From: Stentor coeruleus
Lineage: Eukaryota > Ciliophora > Heterotrichea > Heterotrichida > Stentoridae
Length of the DNA stretch: 64,000 bases
Reading direction: 5' to 3'
Assembly (NCBI GenBank): GCA_001970955.1
Contig: MPUH01000154.1
Location: 1-64,000, forward strand
A model generated the notes under the pieces. That model did no database searches. It was given only the letters and a program-made list of their open reading frames with translations, and was not told the DNA's origin. The translations under genes and the position numbers were made by a program. The stretch's first letter is position 1. Each line of letters starts with the position of its first letter. Shown one piece after another: positions 9,255 through 19,544 of this stretch.

Positions 9255-10868
9255 TTAACCAATATTCTTATTACTAACTAACTGTGTCTCAACAAACTGC
9301 AAGAAATTCTCAGGCTGTATGCCATGAACTTTCGGCTCATAAATCACAGGATCAATCGACCCTGGGACATACAAATGATACCTAGGTGTAGCATTTGGTC
9401 CTTTAAAATACGGACTTTGATTAGACACATAATACTTAAAAAACTTGCATTTATCACTTTTTTCTGCAGCTTTCTGGAAAAAGTTATCTTGATACGAACA
9501 GGCTGGGCATGTCTTTGAACAATTCATAACAAAACAACACCTGCTTTTATCCTTTAAAATTTGTTCATAAAATTCTTCTTTTGATAAAATTTCAGCATGT
9601 TGTTGTGCAGATGGTGGACTAGATTCAAGTCTTTTTTCTTTTACTTCTAATAATTCATCAAGTTGCATGTTTTCTTGAAGATAAACTGAATTAACAGCAA
9701 CTCCTTTGTTTATATCTATAAGCCGAACTTCTATATCTTCATAATGATAAAGGGCTATATCTTTTATTGGTAAATGATATATAAATTCAGGTAAACCTAC
9801 TATTATTAATACTTCAGGATGTTTTCGGGCAAATTCTTCAAGTTTTAGTCCTTGCATTATTGATTGTAAATCATTAAGATCTTCTTCTTGATGATCTTTT
9901 TTAATACTGACTAAGAGAAGTTTAGAGTTTTCTGATTGGAGTTTGAAGAATACTTTTGCTGAAACCAGTTGGAGTTGTTTTATAGAAAAAAGAGGGATGA
10001 TTAGAGGGTCGATTTCACAGAGCGCAGATGCTAGATCTTTAAGGTCAGAAAAATCATTTGTTTGTGGATTGTTGAGAGAACTATATGTGAATTTGTCGAA
10101 GTAGATTTTTAGGTCGTATTGCATTTCGTGGCCGTTTATTTTGTAGTTAGATAACAAGTGTGTGTCGATATATTTTCTAAATACGTCTGAAGGTACATAA
10201 TGACTTCTTGGGGTAATAGAATGAAACCATCCTCTTGAATCTTTGACCCTTAAAATCTGCATTTTCTCTTTGCTGTCAATTCCTAATTCTCTTGCAAGAT
10301 TTTCATCACTAATTTTTACAACCCTGACATATCTAGTGGCATAAGAACTTAAAATACTACTCATCGGATCTTCAAAATTTATTGTTGTTACTAATTCTCT
10401 AAGTTTCATTTCTCGTTCTTGATCACCGTCAGGAACATAAGCTAAAACAAGACTATCTAAAAACTCGTTTTTTTTCCTGTTTTTCATTAAGTGAATTAGT
10501 TGATCTTTTGTATTTACAACTTCGTAAAGATCTTTATGGAATTTGACCCATTTTTCTAGTTTATGATTTTGTTCTAATGGGTTTGTGTAAGTCTTTTCCC
10601 CAATTTTTCTTACAAAATGAAGCCCAGTTGAGCATTTGATGAGTTTTATATTCTCTTTGGATGGGGTGAAGAAAAAATTGGACTTTAATACTGGAATACC
10701 TAAAGTTTTTATTTTTTCATTTAATTTTTGCTTAGATTCTGGGGTTGAAATAAGGAAATCTGAATACGGTTGTCTTACTGAATGTACACCTGAGAAAACA
10801 TTATTATCATAAACGTAGAGCATCGCTAATGAGCTGAAAGTCAGACCAAAAGCTTTTGTCTTCCACAT
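9255..10868 (-). CDS. Membrane-anchored protein with C-terminal thioredoxin-like domain (CPAC)
   Basis: The 537-aa protein has a short hydrophobic N-terminus (about 5-24) that may be a signal anchor or mitochondrial targeting segment. A long middle region (about 60-410) contains alternating strand/helix patches but nothing I can name. The C-terminal 110 residues look like a thioredoxin fold: SRCCFVMNCSKTCPACSYQ puts a CxxC motif at C454-C457, followed by a helix, and NATPRYHLYVPG fits the strand with the cis-proline. CPAC differs from the CGPC of thioredoxin, so oxidoreductase activity is plausible but not shown. It may be a redox or disulfide-handling protein of an organelle. The start is the first ATG, after a TATATAATA leader. 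Confidence 0.75.
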   Translation of the reverse strand: MWKTKAFGLTFSSLAMLYVYDNNVFSGVHSVRQPYSDFLISTPESKQKLNEKIKTLGIPVLKSNFFFTPSKENIKLIKCSTGLHFVRKIGEKTYTNPLEQNHKLEKWVKFHKDLYEVVNTKDQLIHLMKNRKKNEFLDSLVLAYVPDGDQEREMKLRELVTTINFEDPMSSILSSYATRYVRVVKISDENLARELGIDSKEKMQILRVKDSRGWFHSITPRSHYVPSDVFRKYIDTHLLSNYKINGHEMQYDLKIYFDKFTYSSLNNPQTNDFSDLKDLASALCEIDPLIIPLFSIKQLQLVSAKVFFKLQSENSKLLLVSIKKDHQEEDLNDLQSIMQGLKLEEFARKHPEVLIIVGLPEFIYHLPIKDIALYHYEDIEVRLIDINKGVAVNSVYLQENMQLDELLEVKEKRLESSPPSAQQHAEILSKEEFYEQILKDKSRCCFVMNCSKTCPACSYQDNFFQKAAEKSDKCKFFKYYVSNQSPYFKGPNATPRYHLYVPGSIDPVIYEPKVHGIQPENFLQFVETQLVSNKNIG

Positions 10869-11143
10869 TATTATATATTTCCTGCGAAATCTTTAAAATC
10901 GAATTTTTTTATCCCAAAAACTTCTACCCAAAAAATACAATCTCAAAAAAATTCCACACCCACCAAAAACTTATAAATAAAAATCTCCCCATAAAATCCG
11001 CTCCCATAGTCACATATAAAAAAAAATCCTCTCTTTCACTTTACCAAATTTTTCTAAACTTCCAAGTTACCCAATCCTACATCCACTCCTAATCCCGGGC
11101 ATTTTTCATATCCACAACTAATTTTTTAACGATAAAATTTAAA

Positions 11144-12625
11144 ATGGAAGAAATAACAGAATTTAGTTCAGCAGAATTAGAAGAAAACTCTTTAATCAAT
11201 GGCATAGAAGACCATACATTAAAACTAAAAGTTAGTCTTGACAACACAAGTACAAGTTTTAAATACGGTTCCGAGTTAAATTCACTCAAAGAAATCTCAT
11301 CAATACTTCCTCCAAAACTCAAAAGGTCTTCAAGTACATCAAGTAACCAAAACCCAAAAAGACACAGATCAGAACTAAGTCATAGTCAATTCAAAAACTC
11401 AGTCTTAGATGAATCAAGTATATTAAACACTTCAAACTTAGCAGAAAAAGATTATGTTACCCCAAAAAAATCCCGTCCCGACCTACCAAAATCTTCAAGT
11501 AGTAATGCTTATAAATTAATAGCAAAGAAATTCGACACAAATTTCTCGAAATTTATAGTTTCTGAAAACATTCCTGAACCTTTTACTAAAGAAGACCTTG
11601 TTAGACTATTATTTTCTATGCATTTTCTTGATGAACTTAAAGAAACTTCTGATTTTGTCGAGCTTTTTAACCTGGTTAACAAGTGTAATACACATAATTA
11701 TTTGAAATCTGTCCTTCAGGGAATATTAAAAATAAACACTTCAGATTCAGTTCTTAGTAATGAAGAGTTTTTAAGTATTAAAAACAGATTTCCGATTATG
11801 TATGCGAATTATTTTAAAAGTAAGAGAAAGTTGAGTCAAGTTGAACAGCCAAGTTTCAGTCCTCAGATGTCCCCACAAGCTAGTTTTTCTTATAAAATTG
11901 TTAAAAAACCTAGCTCGATTCAACATAAAGATCAGTTTTCTTCATTGGCTGAGTACTTAATGAGCTATCAGAAAACTCTTGAGGATAAATTTGAAAGAAG
12001 TGCTGAGAAAATCAATAAGGAAAAGTATAAGGAATGCACTTTTAAACCGAAGATTAATAAAAAGTCTAAAGCTATTGATTCAAGTCCAAGTGCTTTAAAA
12101 CTCAAGAACTCAAGTAGTTATAAAGTTATAAAGGATTCTAGACAAAGTACACCAAGGACAGAAGCTTTGTATGAGTTTGCTAAAGTAGCTAGTAGTACTA
12201 AAAAGGTAAGAAATATATAGGCAAATATAGAACAAAAAATAAATGAAGAACTTTCTAGATATACCTACTCACCAATTGTTCGTCCTATGAAATCTAAAGA
12301 AAATACACCTGTTAAAGGAATGGATGATGCTGTAAAACGTTTACAAAAAGCTAGGGTTGAGAAAGAATGGAAACAGAATATGATGGAACGTGGGAAAGTT
12401 ATAGCCCCGAAAGATAAAGAAAATATTAAAAAAACTGTTGACAAAATCGCGGATATAAACATTACATTACCGAATGGAACTGTTGATAAAATCACTTATT
12501 CTAAAGGAGAAAATCTCAATTATTTGGTTAATGAATTTTGTACCAAGCATAAACTTGCGGAGGGTTATCATGAAAAACTCGTTAAAATTGTTTTGAGGAA
12601 TTTAAAAGGTAGGGAAAGTAGTTAA
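11144..12625 (+). CDS. Ciliate-type hypothetical protein, one intron
   Basis: Exons 11144..12205 and 12221..12625 encode 488 aa. Splicing out GTAAGAAATATATAG removes the in-frame TAG and joins two frames of the same character, so they are one gene. The N-terminal half is Ser/Asn-rich and probably disordered. A helical segment with FTKEDLVRLLFSMHFLDEL lies around residue 150. Around 300 is the phrase EKYKECTFKPKINKKSK, a motif common in ciliate proteins of unknown function. The C-terminus (DINITLPNGTVDKITYSKGE, then a helix and VNEFCTKHKLAEGY) looks like a small ubiquitin-like or PFU-like module seen at the ends of some microtubule-associated coiled-coil proteins; that is an inference. No catalytic motif. 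Confidence 0.85.
12206..12220 (+). other. 15-nt intron
   Basis: The sequence is GTAAGAAATATATAG with A at position 10. Its last three bases are an in-frame TAG, so failure to splice would end the protein. The flanking frames are in phase once it is removed. Confidence 0.93.
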
Positions 12626-13117
12626 ATTATAGACTTTTTATTTGTTTTTTATGTGGCTTTAGATACACGCAACCAACATTTTTATTATTTTCGAACTTTG
12701 GATATTTTTAGTAAAACCTTCAAAAAATATATATAATAGAAATTATGAATCAAGTAGGATGAGAAAAAAACATAAAGGATGCAGCAAAAATATATAAAAT
12801 CAAATATCAATACCCTAATCATCATATCGTATAAATCATATATTACAAAAAGGCCAAGAAAGTTAAATCATCAGAAAAATACGAGCAAGCATATTCTCAT
12901 AAAAATATCAAAATAACAATAAAACCCTCCTCCAATACTTCCACAACATATTAATCTTAAAAGTATTTCATATAAAAATTCTAAAAAATATAAATCCTAT
13001 AAAAGCTCACAATCAAACTTAAACATTCATTATTAATTAAAAATCCTAAACTATTCACAACAAAACTAATAAAAACTGAAAATACTACAAAAACTATTCC
13101 AAAAAACTTCTAAGTGA
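12626..13117. other. Convergent intergenic region
   Basis: Spacer between two genes pointing toward each other. The part nearer the SSNA1 gene (12780-13110) is C-rich and G-poor on the plus strand. No gene or RNA recognised. Confidence 0.45.
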
Positions 13118-13479
13118 TTATAAATTAACTTTTTTTGCTAAATTTAGCGACTCTCTTTTCAAAACATGCAACAAAGTTTGAGAACTTTCAAGAATTTTTA
13201 TATAAGCATTTTCAGTTTCTTGTATAGCTTTATCATAATCATTCCTTGCAGTAATTTTTTTATTCAAACTATCTATATAGCTTTTACCATTCACCCGGGC
13301 TAGTTTATCACTTAAAATTGCAATTTGTTTTTTTGGATACTTGATTTCTCAGCCATTTCTTCTTGTAGTTGCTTTTCTAGATCTGCTCGTTGCTCTTTGA
13401 GATCTTCAAGACATGATACAAGCTGATTGTTATAGTTTTGTAATGATGCACCCTATATAAAGTTTACCTGAGTTGCCAT
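13118..13479 (-). CDS. SSNA1: SSNA1/NA14/DIP13 homologue, two introns and one frame break
   Basis: After removing two 15-nt introns this is about 109 aa and aligns with human SSNA1 almost end to end: [20 protein letters not shown], then [18 protein letters not shown], then [24 protein letters not shown]1 is a short coiled-coil protein of centrioles, basal bodies and axonemes that binds and remodels microtubules, apt for a heavily ciliated cell. Intron 1 follows codon 4; intron 2 would otherwise be read in frame as five extra residues. One problem remains: between SSIQK and [10 protein letters not shown] the frame is off at an A7 run (13328-13334). A sequencing or assembly indel is the simplest cause, but the run reads A-AAA-AAC, a classic -1 slippery heptamer. 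Neighbours on both sides are on the plus strand. Confidence 0.88.
13273..13287 (-). other. 15-nt intron 2 of SSNA1, stop-free
   Basis: On the coding strand it reads GTAAAAGCTATATAG with A at position 10. It has no in-frame stop, so it would be read through as extra residues; removing it restores the spacing [17 protein letters not shown] seen in animal SSNA1. Confidence 0.9.
13453..13467 (-). other. 15-nt intron 1 of SSNA1
   Basis: On the coding strand it reads GTAAACTTTATATAG with A at position 10, directly after the codons for MATQ. Splicing joins MATQ to GASLQNYNN, as in the family. Confidence 0.92.
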
Positions 13480-13695
13480 AATTTTTATATATTAGGATAG
13501 ATAAAATATATGATTTATAAGGTATTGAAAAGTAGTAATAATAAGTTAATAAAGTATTTTTCTCCAGAAATTCCTATGAACATCTAACTGCCATTATTAA
13601 CTTTAACCTCATAAAAAATCAATATCAAGCAAAAAACCTTCTATTTCTGTTAACTTTTATTAAACTTTCGAAAAATTCTTATTATAAACCAAATT

Positions 13696-15060
13696 ATGAG
13701 TAATCAAATTAGTAAAAAGCCTATCCGTAATACGAAGCCTAAGATAATTTTGCCAAAGAAGTGTGAAGAGGAATCAGCCCTACTATTGCTTTTAAAGAAA
13801 TACAGTCTCCAAGCTTATTACAAAAACCTAGCAGAAAAAGGATTTGACTCAAACTTAAGACTGCTTGTGACAATGCCAGACCAAGAATTAGAAGCATTTC
13901 TAGATTCTATAAAGTTTTTCCCAGGCCATCGCAGCAAGTTCTTAAGTATTCTAAATTTACTTAAGAAACTAAATTTCAAAGATACTCCAAGACAAAGAAG
14001 TTCATCAACCCGATCCCATTCTAAAGAAAAGCAAAAAAGGCCAGGTTCATGTAAAACCAAAAATTCTATGGATACAGGGAGCCTTAGAAAAATACTAGAT
14101 TTCCACAATAGTGACTACAAAAACGAAAGTGCGACTGAACGGTTGAATTTTATCCCAAGCCCAAATTCCAGTTATAATACTAAAAATCCTAGCATAGACC
14201 TAGCTGCTGAGTTAGAAAAAGCACGTAAAAAAATCCTTGAATTAACTAAAAAGCTTGAAAACAAGTCGCAAAGTCCTAAAAAAAGCCAAGTTTTCGACCC
14301 ATTTGAACCATTTCCTGAAATTAACAAACAAGATGATGAACTTGGCATGTCATACGATTCGTCTAAAATGAGATCAACTCTTTATCATCTGGACATTGAA
14401 GAAATATGCAAATGTTTAAGTAAAGCTTTAAGGAAAATGATTATTGAAAAAGATAATGCAAACTATTCAGGATTTTCAGAATCTTCAAGTTTTAATCCTC
14501 CTATGATTATACCTTCAGATGCTCTTGAGATTTTTAATAAACAGTTTTATGACCCTTATTCACGATTTGGGATAATTCCTGGAGAAGATGAGATTTATAA
14601 CATAAGCAAAAATATATTAATTCGAAGCCAAATGGAAAAAGAATGTAGTATTATTTGTCTTATTTATATAGAAAGATTAAGAACTATGACTGGGATTTAT
14701 CCTACTGAATGTAATTGGAAACGTCTTTTGTTTTTATGTCTTGTCCTTGCTAGTAAAATATGGGATGATAAAACTTATGAGAATCAAAATTTCGCTGATG
14801 TGTTTTCAAATATTACCTTAAGAGAATTAAATGCTATGGAAGTAACTTTTTTGAACTTGGTCGATTATAAAGTTGGAGTTAATAAAAGTGAATATGCAAA
14901 GTTTTACTTTTTATTAAGAACTTTTACTGATAAAAAATGCAGAAGCTTTCCTTTAGTACCTTTAGATGTGGATACTGTGAGGAAACTACAGAGTTCGGCG
15001 AATAATGCTGAGACTAAGTTAAGAGAAATACATGAAGAAAATTTATATAAGACACTTTAA
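13696..15060 (+). CDS. SAM domain-cyclin Y-like protein
   Basis: The 454-aa protein combines an N-terminal SAM-like helical domain (about 27-90: LLLKKYSLQAYYKNLAEKGF and EAFLDSIKFFPGHRSKFLSI) with a C-terminal cyclin box (about 260-415). The cyclin part is of the cyclin Y/CCNY type: YIERLRTMTGIYPTECNWKR, LVLASKIWDD, ITLRELNAMEVTFLNLVDYKV and SEYAKFYFLLR match that group closely. Cyclin Y partners activate CDK14/CDK16 (PFTAIRE/PCTAIRE) kinases, often at membranes through an acylated N-terminus. Here the acylation signal is absent (MSNQIS) and a SAM domain may take over localisation or oligomerisation. A Ser-rich linker with SP sites and a short coiled coil (173-190) joins the two. Confidence 0.88.
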   Translation: MSNQISKKPIRNTKPKIILPKKCEEESALLLLLKKYSLQAYYKNLAEKGFDSNLRLLVTMPDQELEAFLDSIKFFPGHRSKFLSILNLLKKLNFKDTPRQRSSSTRSHSKEKQKRPGSCKTKNSMDTGSLRKILDFHNSDYKNESATERLNFIPSPNSSYNTKNPSIDLAAELEKARKKILELTKKLENKSQSPKKSQVFDPFEPFPEINKQDDELGMSYDSSKMRSTLYHLDIEEICKCLSKALRKMIIEKDNANYSGFSESSSFNPPMIIPSDALEIFNKQFYDPYSRFGIIPGEDEIYNISKNILIRSQMEKECSIICLIYIERLRTMTGIYPTECNWKRLLFLCLVLASKIWDDKTYENQNFADVFSNITLRELNAMEVTFLNLVDYKVGVNKSEYAKFYFLLRTFTDKKCRSFPLVPLDVDTVRKLQSSANNAETKLREIHEENLYKTL

Positions 15061-15438
15061 AGGGATTATTTTATAGATTAACATTATGATTATGAGATTA
15101 TTTGTTGTAGTTTTTTTTAGTAAAAATACTTAAATATTATGAAAATAATATTTTATTTAATAATCATAGGCTACTAAGAATGCATATTTATTATAATATA
15201 TCAAATCCTTTTTTATTTATACCAAATTGCATAACAATAATTCATACAATAAATCAAATACTTTTTTTTTAATAGCAAATCGCATATGGATAATTTGAAA
15301 ATCACTATAAAACATACTATATTAATAACTATATTATAAATATATATTACATCTATTTCATATTTTTTATAATATTTATTATAAACTACCTCAGCTATTG
15401 ATTTTATTTATCACATATATTTGATTTAATATTAAAAT
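15061..15438. other. Intergenic, very AT-rich
   Basis: Spacer between two plus-strand genes, almost pure A/T in places (15110-15420). No gene or structured RNA seen; the promoter of the DUF229 gene must be here. Confidence 0.5.
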
Positions 15439-17673
15439 ATGAAATCAGTGCTTCTGGCATTGTCTTTATTATTTTTTTTGTGTGCCACTTATTACTACTT
15501 TGGTCATCGTGAAGATATAGTTAAAAGCTATCATAAAACTTTTCCGAAATTCTTTTCTAAGAATAATAAATTCGCAATTTCTGTGTCAGAATTCGATAAT
15601 GAGGTCAGACGTATTGATAATGATATTATTCTACCTCTGCCTAATGATCAATATGATTACGTCACTAATGATTTTTTGATAGATGATACCGAAAAATTAA
15701 GGGCACTTAAACTTCATTGTGAACCTGATTCTTTTGGATATTCAATTGAAAGAGGTAATGAAGTGTTTCCGTATCATGGGTATCCAAAATGCTCAGAAGT
15801 TAATAATCAGCAAGATACTTACTTGCATATAGATAGGGGAAATAATATTGTTTATATGAATTGTCCTGAGAACTCTAACAACAAAATATTGACGGGTCCT
15901 GTAGACAATCTTAAAATAACATATCGTCAAGAGGGTCATAAAAATTGGCAATTAAAGTCATATACTCATCCATTATCAGCAGAAAACATCGAATTCGGTC
16001 TTGGGAGCTGTCAAAAAGACGATAAATATCTCATGCAAGCCGATATGTTTCCAATTTTCAATCAAACTGCTTATAAAAAAGCTCAATTAAAAATAAAATC
16101 GAAACCAAAAATCGTTTATTTCCTTACCTTAGACTCATTATCACGTCGACACTTCTTCAGAAAGCTTCCAAAAGTCATAAATTTACTAAACACCCTAAAC
16201 AAAAATTCGTCTTTTTCAGTATTTGATTTTTTACTACACAACAATCAAGGAACAACTTCACCAAGAAACCAAGCGCCAATCTTCTCAGGCGATGCTAAAT
16301 ATAGAGAAACTCAAATAAAAGATAAAAATCAAGACTTACTTGGGAAAAAAGCATTATGGTATAAATTAAGAGAAAAAGGGTATATTTCTTTTGTAGGATT
16401 TGAAGACTGTGATGGAAGTTTTGTTGATTATATTGGGAAATTACCTGATGTTGAATATTCGGTTGGGCCTTTTTATTGCGCTGTTGAAACTTTTACTGAG
16501 AATAGTTTTAGGAAAGAGGATAATATGCAAAGATGTCTTGGAGGACATCAGACACATTTTTATATATTGAATTTTACTGATAATGTTGTGGATTTAAATC
16601 CAGGGGTTAATCTTATGCTTTATAACCATTTAAGTGCTGCTCATGAAAATACAGGACAACATGCTGAAACTTTAAATGATGATATTGCTGAGTATTTGGA
16701 AAATTTCCTCAGGAAGTATGCTGAAAAGTATGATATTTTGATTTTCTTGCAAGCAGATCATGGAATGAGATACGGTGTGTTTTACAACGAAATCGCCGCA
16801 TACCAAGAAAACAAGCTGCCTGGTTTTTTCCTCATAGCAAGCAAAAGCTTACTTGATCAATTCCCATACTCCTACAACTCTTTATCCACTAACACCAAGC
16901 GTCTAGTATCAAAAATGGACTACAGAAAAACAGTTCTGAGCATGGAAGGTATACAAGAATACAACCCTAAAGCAATCGACTTATTTTCAGAAATCGGATC
17001 AACCACAAGAAGTTGTGCCGATATGGATATCCCAGCATGGGNTAACACCAAGCGTCTAGTATCAAAAATGGACTACAGAAAAACAGTTCTGAGCATGGAA
17101 GGTATACAAGAATACAACCCTAAAGCAATAGACTTATTTTCAGAAATCGGATCAACCACAAGAAGTTGTGCCGATATGGATATCCCAGCATGGGAATGCT
17201 CATGTTTAAAAATGCGTGAAATCCATAACCCATCAATTCAAATACAAAAACTTGTTAAATTCCTAATAAACTATGCAGAACAAGTAATAAACACCCAAGG
17301 CCACTCAAACAAAAATTATCCAATCGGTAAATTTTGTAAGCAAATTTTTTTAACCAACATAACAAAAATCTATCATACAACAATAAACAATGTTCAAGAA
17401 ATGTACAAAATCGAAGTTGAGTCTTCAACAAGAGCCAATATGAAATTCGCCATAACTTTTTCAGTGGTATCAGATAACTGGAAAATGAAAACTAGCGATA
17501 AAGAGCTTTTAAGATATGAAACTGGAGCTTATTGGCGATATCCAATAAAAACTCGAGTATTTAATATATAGATTTTGTTGATTTCTAGAATGGACACTTA
17601 TGCTGGACCATGTGAATTATTAGCTAAAGAATATGGAATAACCCCAGAATACTGCGCATGCATAGATATTTAG
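15439..17673 (+). CDS. DUF229 alkaline-phosphatase-like membrane protein, one intron, assembly duplication
   Basis: Exon 1 runs 15439-17556; intron GTATTTAATATATAG; exon 2 17572-17673. The raw frame contains a false 51-codon repeat at N 17042; without it the protein is about 688 aa. An N-terminal signal anchor (about 5-20) is followed by an extracytoplasmic DUF229 domain. Superfamily residues are visible: LDSLSRRHFF (D232), the TTSPRNQAPIFSG segment that should carry the nucleophile, LSAAHENTGQH and ADHGMRYG (D440, H441). Exon 2 supplies the conserved Cys-rich end (ISRMDTYAGPCELL, YCACIDI), as in the two paralogues at 42-48 kb. Probably a phosphohydrolase or sulfatase-like enzyme at the surface or in the secretory pathway; substrate unknown. 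It stops 27 bp before the LMBRD2 start. Confidence 0.9.
16890..17194. repeat. Scaffold-join duplication at N 17042
   Basis: Two 152-bp direct copies (16890-17041 and 17043-17194) flank a single N. I see one mismatch (GCAATCGAC against GCAATAGAC). With the N the insert is 153 bp, so the DUF229 frame stays open but gains 51 false codons. This looks like an uncollapsed contig overlap. Confidence 0.9.
17557..17571 (+). other. 15-nt intron in DUF229 gene
   Basis: The sequence is GTATTTAATATATAG with A at position 10; its terminal TAG is the apparent stop of exon 1. Splicing adds 33 residues that resemble the C-termini of the paralogues. Confidence 0.9.
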
Positions 17674-17700
17674 AATTAATTATTTTTTCATATATAAATC

Positions 17701-19407
17701 ATGATCAGCTGGCTGACTCTTGCTACTATGGCTGTAGTATTTGTGTTCACCGCATGGATTATCCGTCATTATGCATCGAAATCTACTGCTATTTACGTTT
17801 ACATATTTGTCTTTTTAGGTTACTTTTTAGCTTTCGTCCTTGTTGTGCTCTTGCCTTACGATATTTACCTGAGCATTGATAATAGCCTTACAAATATAAA
17901 AGACTTAAGGTTTATCCTTAGTATCATCTGGAGAGTCATATACTGGATTGTATTTGTCTTATGTTGGATTGTTCTTCCTGTTATCCAAGAATATGAAATG
18001 GCTGGAGACTTCAATTGTTCATCAAGGCTTAAAAGTGCTTTTTATAGACATATTAGAGGGTTTATTCTAACAGGAGCTATCGGTATCGCTTGTTTAAGTT
18101 GGTTGTTTTACAAAGGGGAACTTACAATTGCCAGCACTCCTGTTTTCCTTGTTGTCCTAAGCAATTGTTGGGGACTTTTACTTATAATCGTCTTATTAGG
18201 TTATGGGATAATAGAAATCCCTAGGAAATTCTGGAAAGCTGGGAATAACTCGACTAGACTTTGTGACTTGTATATAAAAGCTACTATCATGTCAGAAGAT
18301 ATGGTCGAAACAAAATTTGCCCTAGATGAAATTGTTAAACTTATAAATGCGGCATCTTTTCTCTTACCTAAAAACTCTGACCTTCAAGATAATATGAATT
18401 ATATACTAAGTTTAATTCCTGGGGATATGCTTGAACATCAAAGAGCTATGCAGACTCAGTTATCTAGAGATGCAGCAACACAACTTGGGGAACTTACATT
18501 AAACAAGCTTGTTAAACTACATAAAGATTTAAAAGATATACTTTCTGAGTATCAAAGATCAAAATATCGCTGGGATGCAATGGTAGATGAAGCTATTGAT
18601 TTAGAAGATATTATTACAGCTTCAGATAGTCCGTTTAGACGTATTGTTTTTTCTTTTAAAGATTGTAAAACTGGGTGTTTGGCTAGAATGAGAGAAGTTG
18701 TTGAGTGGTATTGGCTTACAAAAGCAAAACCTTTGTTATATCGAACATTAGCTTTAGGGTTTATGGTTATGAGTATATTGATTTTATTAGGAGAGACAAC
18801 TTTGTTTTTAGAATTCCCAGTTGGTGTGTTTCCCCTTATGTTTAGAGAAAGTTATGGGGATGTTATCACACAGTTTTTATGCATGATTCCTCTTTGTTAC
18901 ATTATATTTTGCACGTATTTTGGGTTGTTTAATTTGAAACTATCAGGTTGGTATGGTCTTTATCCTAACAATCATACAGATTCTAGTAACCTTGTATGGA
19001 GTGCTTTTTTTTTAGCTAGACTTTCTGCACCTTTATGCTACAATTTTTTTTTATTTGTTAAAGTTCGCAATACTGTTTATAGTCAAGTAATGGATATTAT
19101 TGACCTTGTTCCTCTTGTTGGAACTAGTTTTGCCACTTTTTTCCCTTTACTTTTGGTACTTTTTGCTGGGCTTAATCTTTTTCATGTTTATGGGAGGTTT
19201 ATGAGTGCACTTGGAATGAGTCAATTAAGTTTTTCTGATAAATATAGAGCGGATAAGATTGGAGATGGAAAATTAATGGTACAAAGGGCTAGGACTGAAA
19301 AAGAAAAAAAATTTGTGGCGAATGATAGGAGGAGTAATGTTGAGATGGGAAGGATTGCAGGAACGCAAGAAGCTAGGGATTCGAATTTTAAAAGAGCTTT
19401 AGTATAG
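17701..19407 (+). CDS. LMBR1-like membrane protein (LMBRD2 type)
   Basis: The 568-aa polytopic membrane protein has about nine hydrophobic segments: five in the first 180 residues and four in the last 230, with a cytosolic coiled-coil loop (about 190-330) between. The hallmark LSNCWGLLLIIVLLGYGIIEIPR is split here as SNCWGLLLIIVLLGYG and IIEIPRKFW and fits LMBRD2 rather than LMBRD1 or LMBR1. Later segments include LPFVGT-like LVPLVGTSF. Family members act at the plasma membrane or lysosome; LMBRD2 has been linked to receptor signalling, but the transport role is unclear. No intron is needed. Only 27 bp separate it from the preceding stop, leaving little room for a separate promoter. Confidence 0.88.
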   Translation: MISWLTLATMAVVFVFTAWIIRHYASKSTAIYVYIFVFLGYFLAFVLVVLLPYDIYLSIDNSLTNIKDLRFILSIIWRVIYWIVFVLCWIVLPVIQEYEMAGDFNCSSRLKSAFYRHIRGFILTGAIGIACLSWLFYKGELTIASTPVFLVVLSNCWGLLLIIVLLGYGIIEIPRKFWKAGNNSTRLCDLYIKATIMSEDMVETKFALDEIVKLINAASFLLPKNSDLQDNMNYILSLIPGDMLEHQRAMQTQLSRDAATQLGELTLNKLVKLHKDLKDILSEYQRSKYRWDAMVDEAIDLEDIITASDSPFRRIVFSFKDCKTGCLARMREVVEWYWLTKAKPLLYRTLALGFMVMSILILLGETTLFLEFPVGVFPLMFRESYGDVITQFLCMIPLCYIIFCTYFGLFNLKLSGWYGLYPNNHTDSSNLVWSAFFLARLSAPLCYNFFLFVKVRNTVYSQVMDIIDLVPLVGTSFATFFPLLLVLFAGLNLFHVYGRFMSALGMSQLSFSDKYRADKIGDGKLMVQRARTEKEKKFVANDRRSNVEMGRIAGTQEARDSNFKRALV

Positions 19408-19544
19408 ATATTAATAAGATTTAGTTTTGAAATAATTATAGGGTAATATAAGTGATGTTGGTTTATGGAATGATAATATTATAAGTTTATCTAATTTAAT
19501 CAATGTAGACATATAATTGTAGTGATATAAAGATGAGAAACTAA

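Noticed and set aside
9245-9259. 15-mer GTTAAGTTTAGTTAG spanning the stop of the thioredoxin-like gene
   Set aside because: It would add only about 14 unremarkable residues and begins GTT; no homology supports it.
10856-11092. Plus-strand frame of 78 codons between two genes
   Set aside because: Low-complexity Lys/Phe/Ile composition typical of the AT-rich, C-rich leader of the next gene; no motif.
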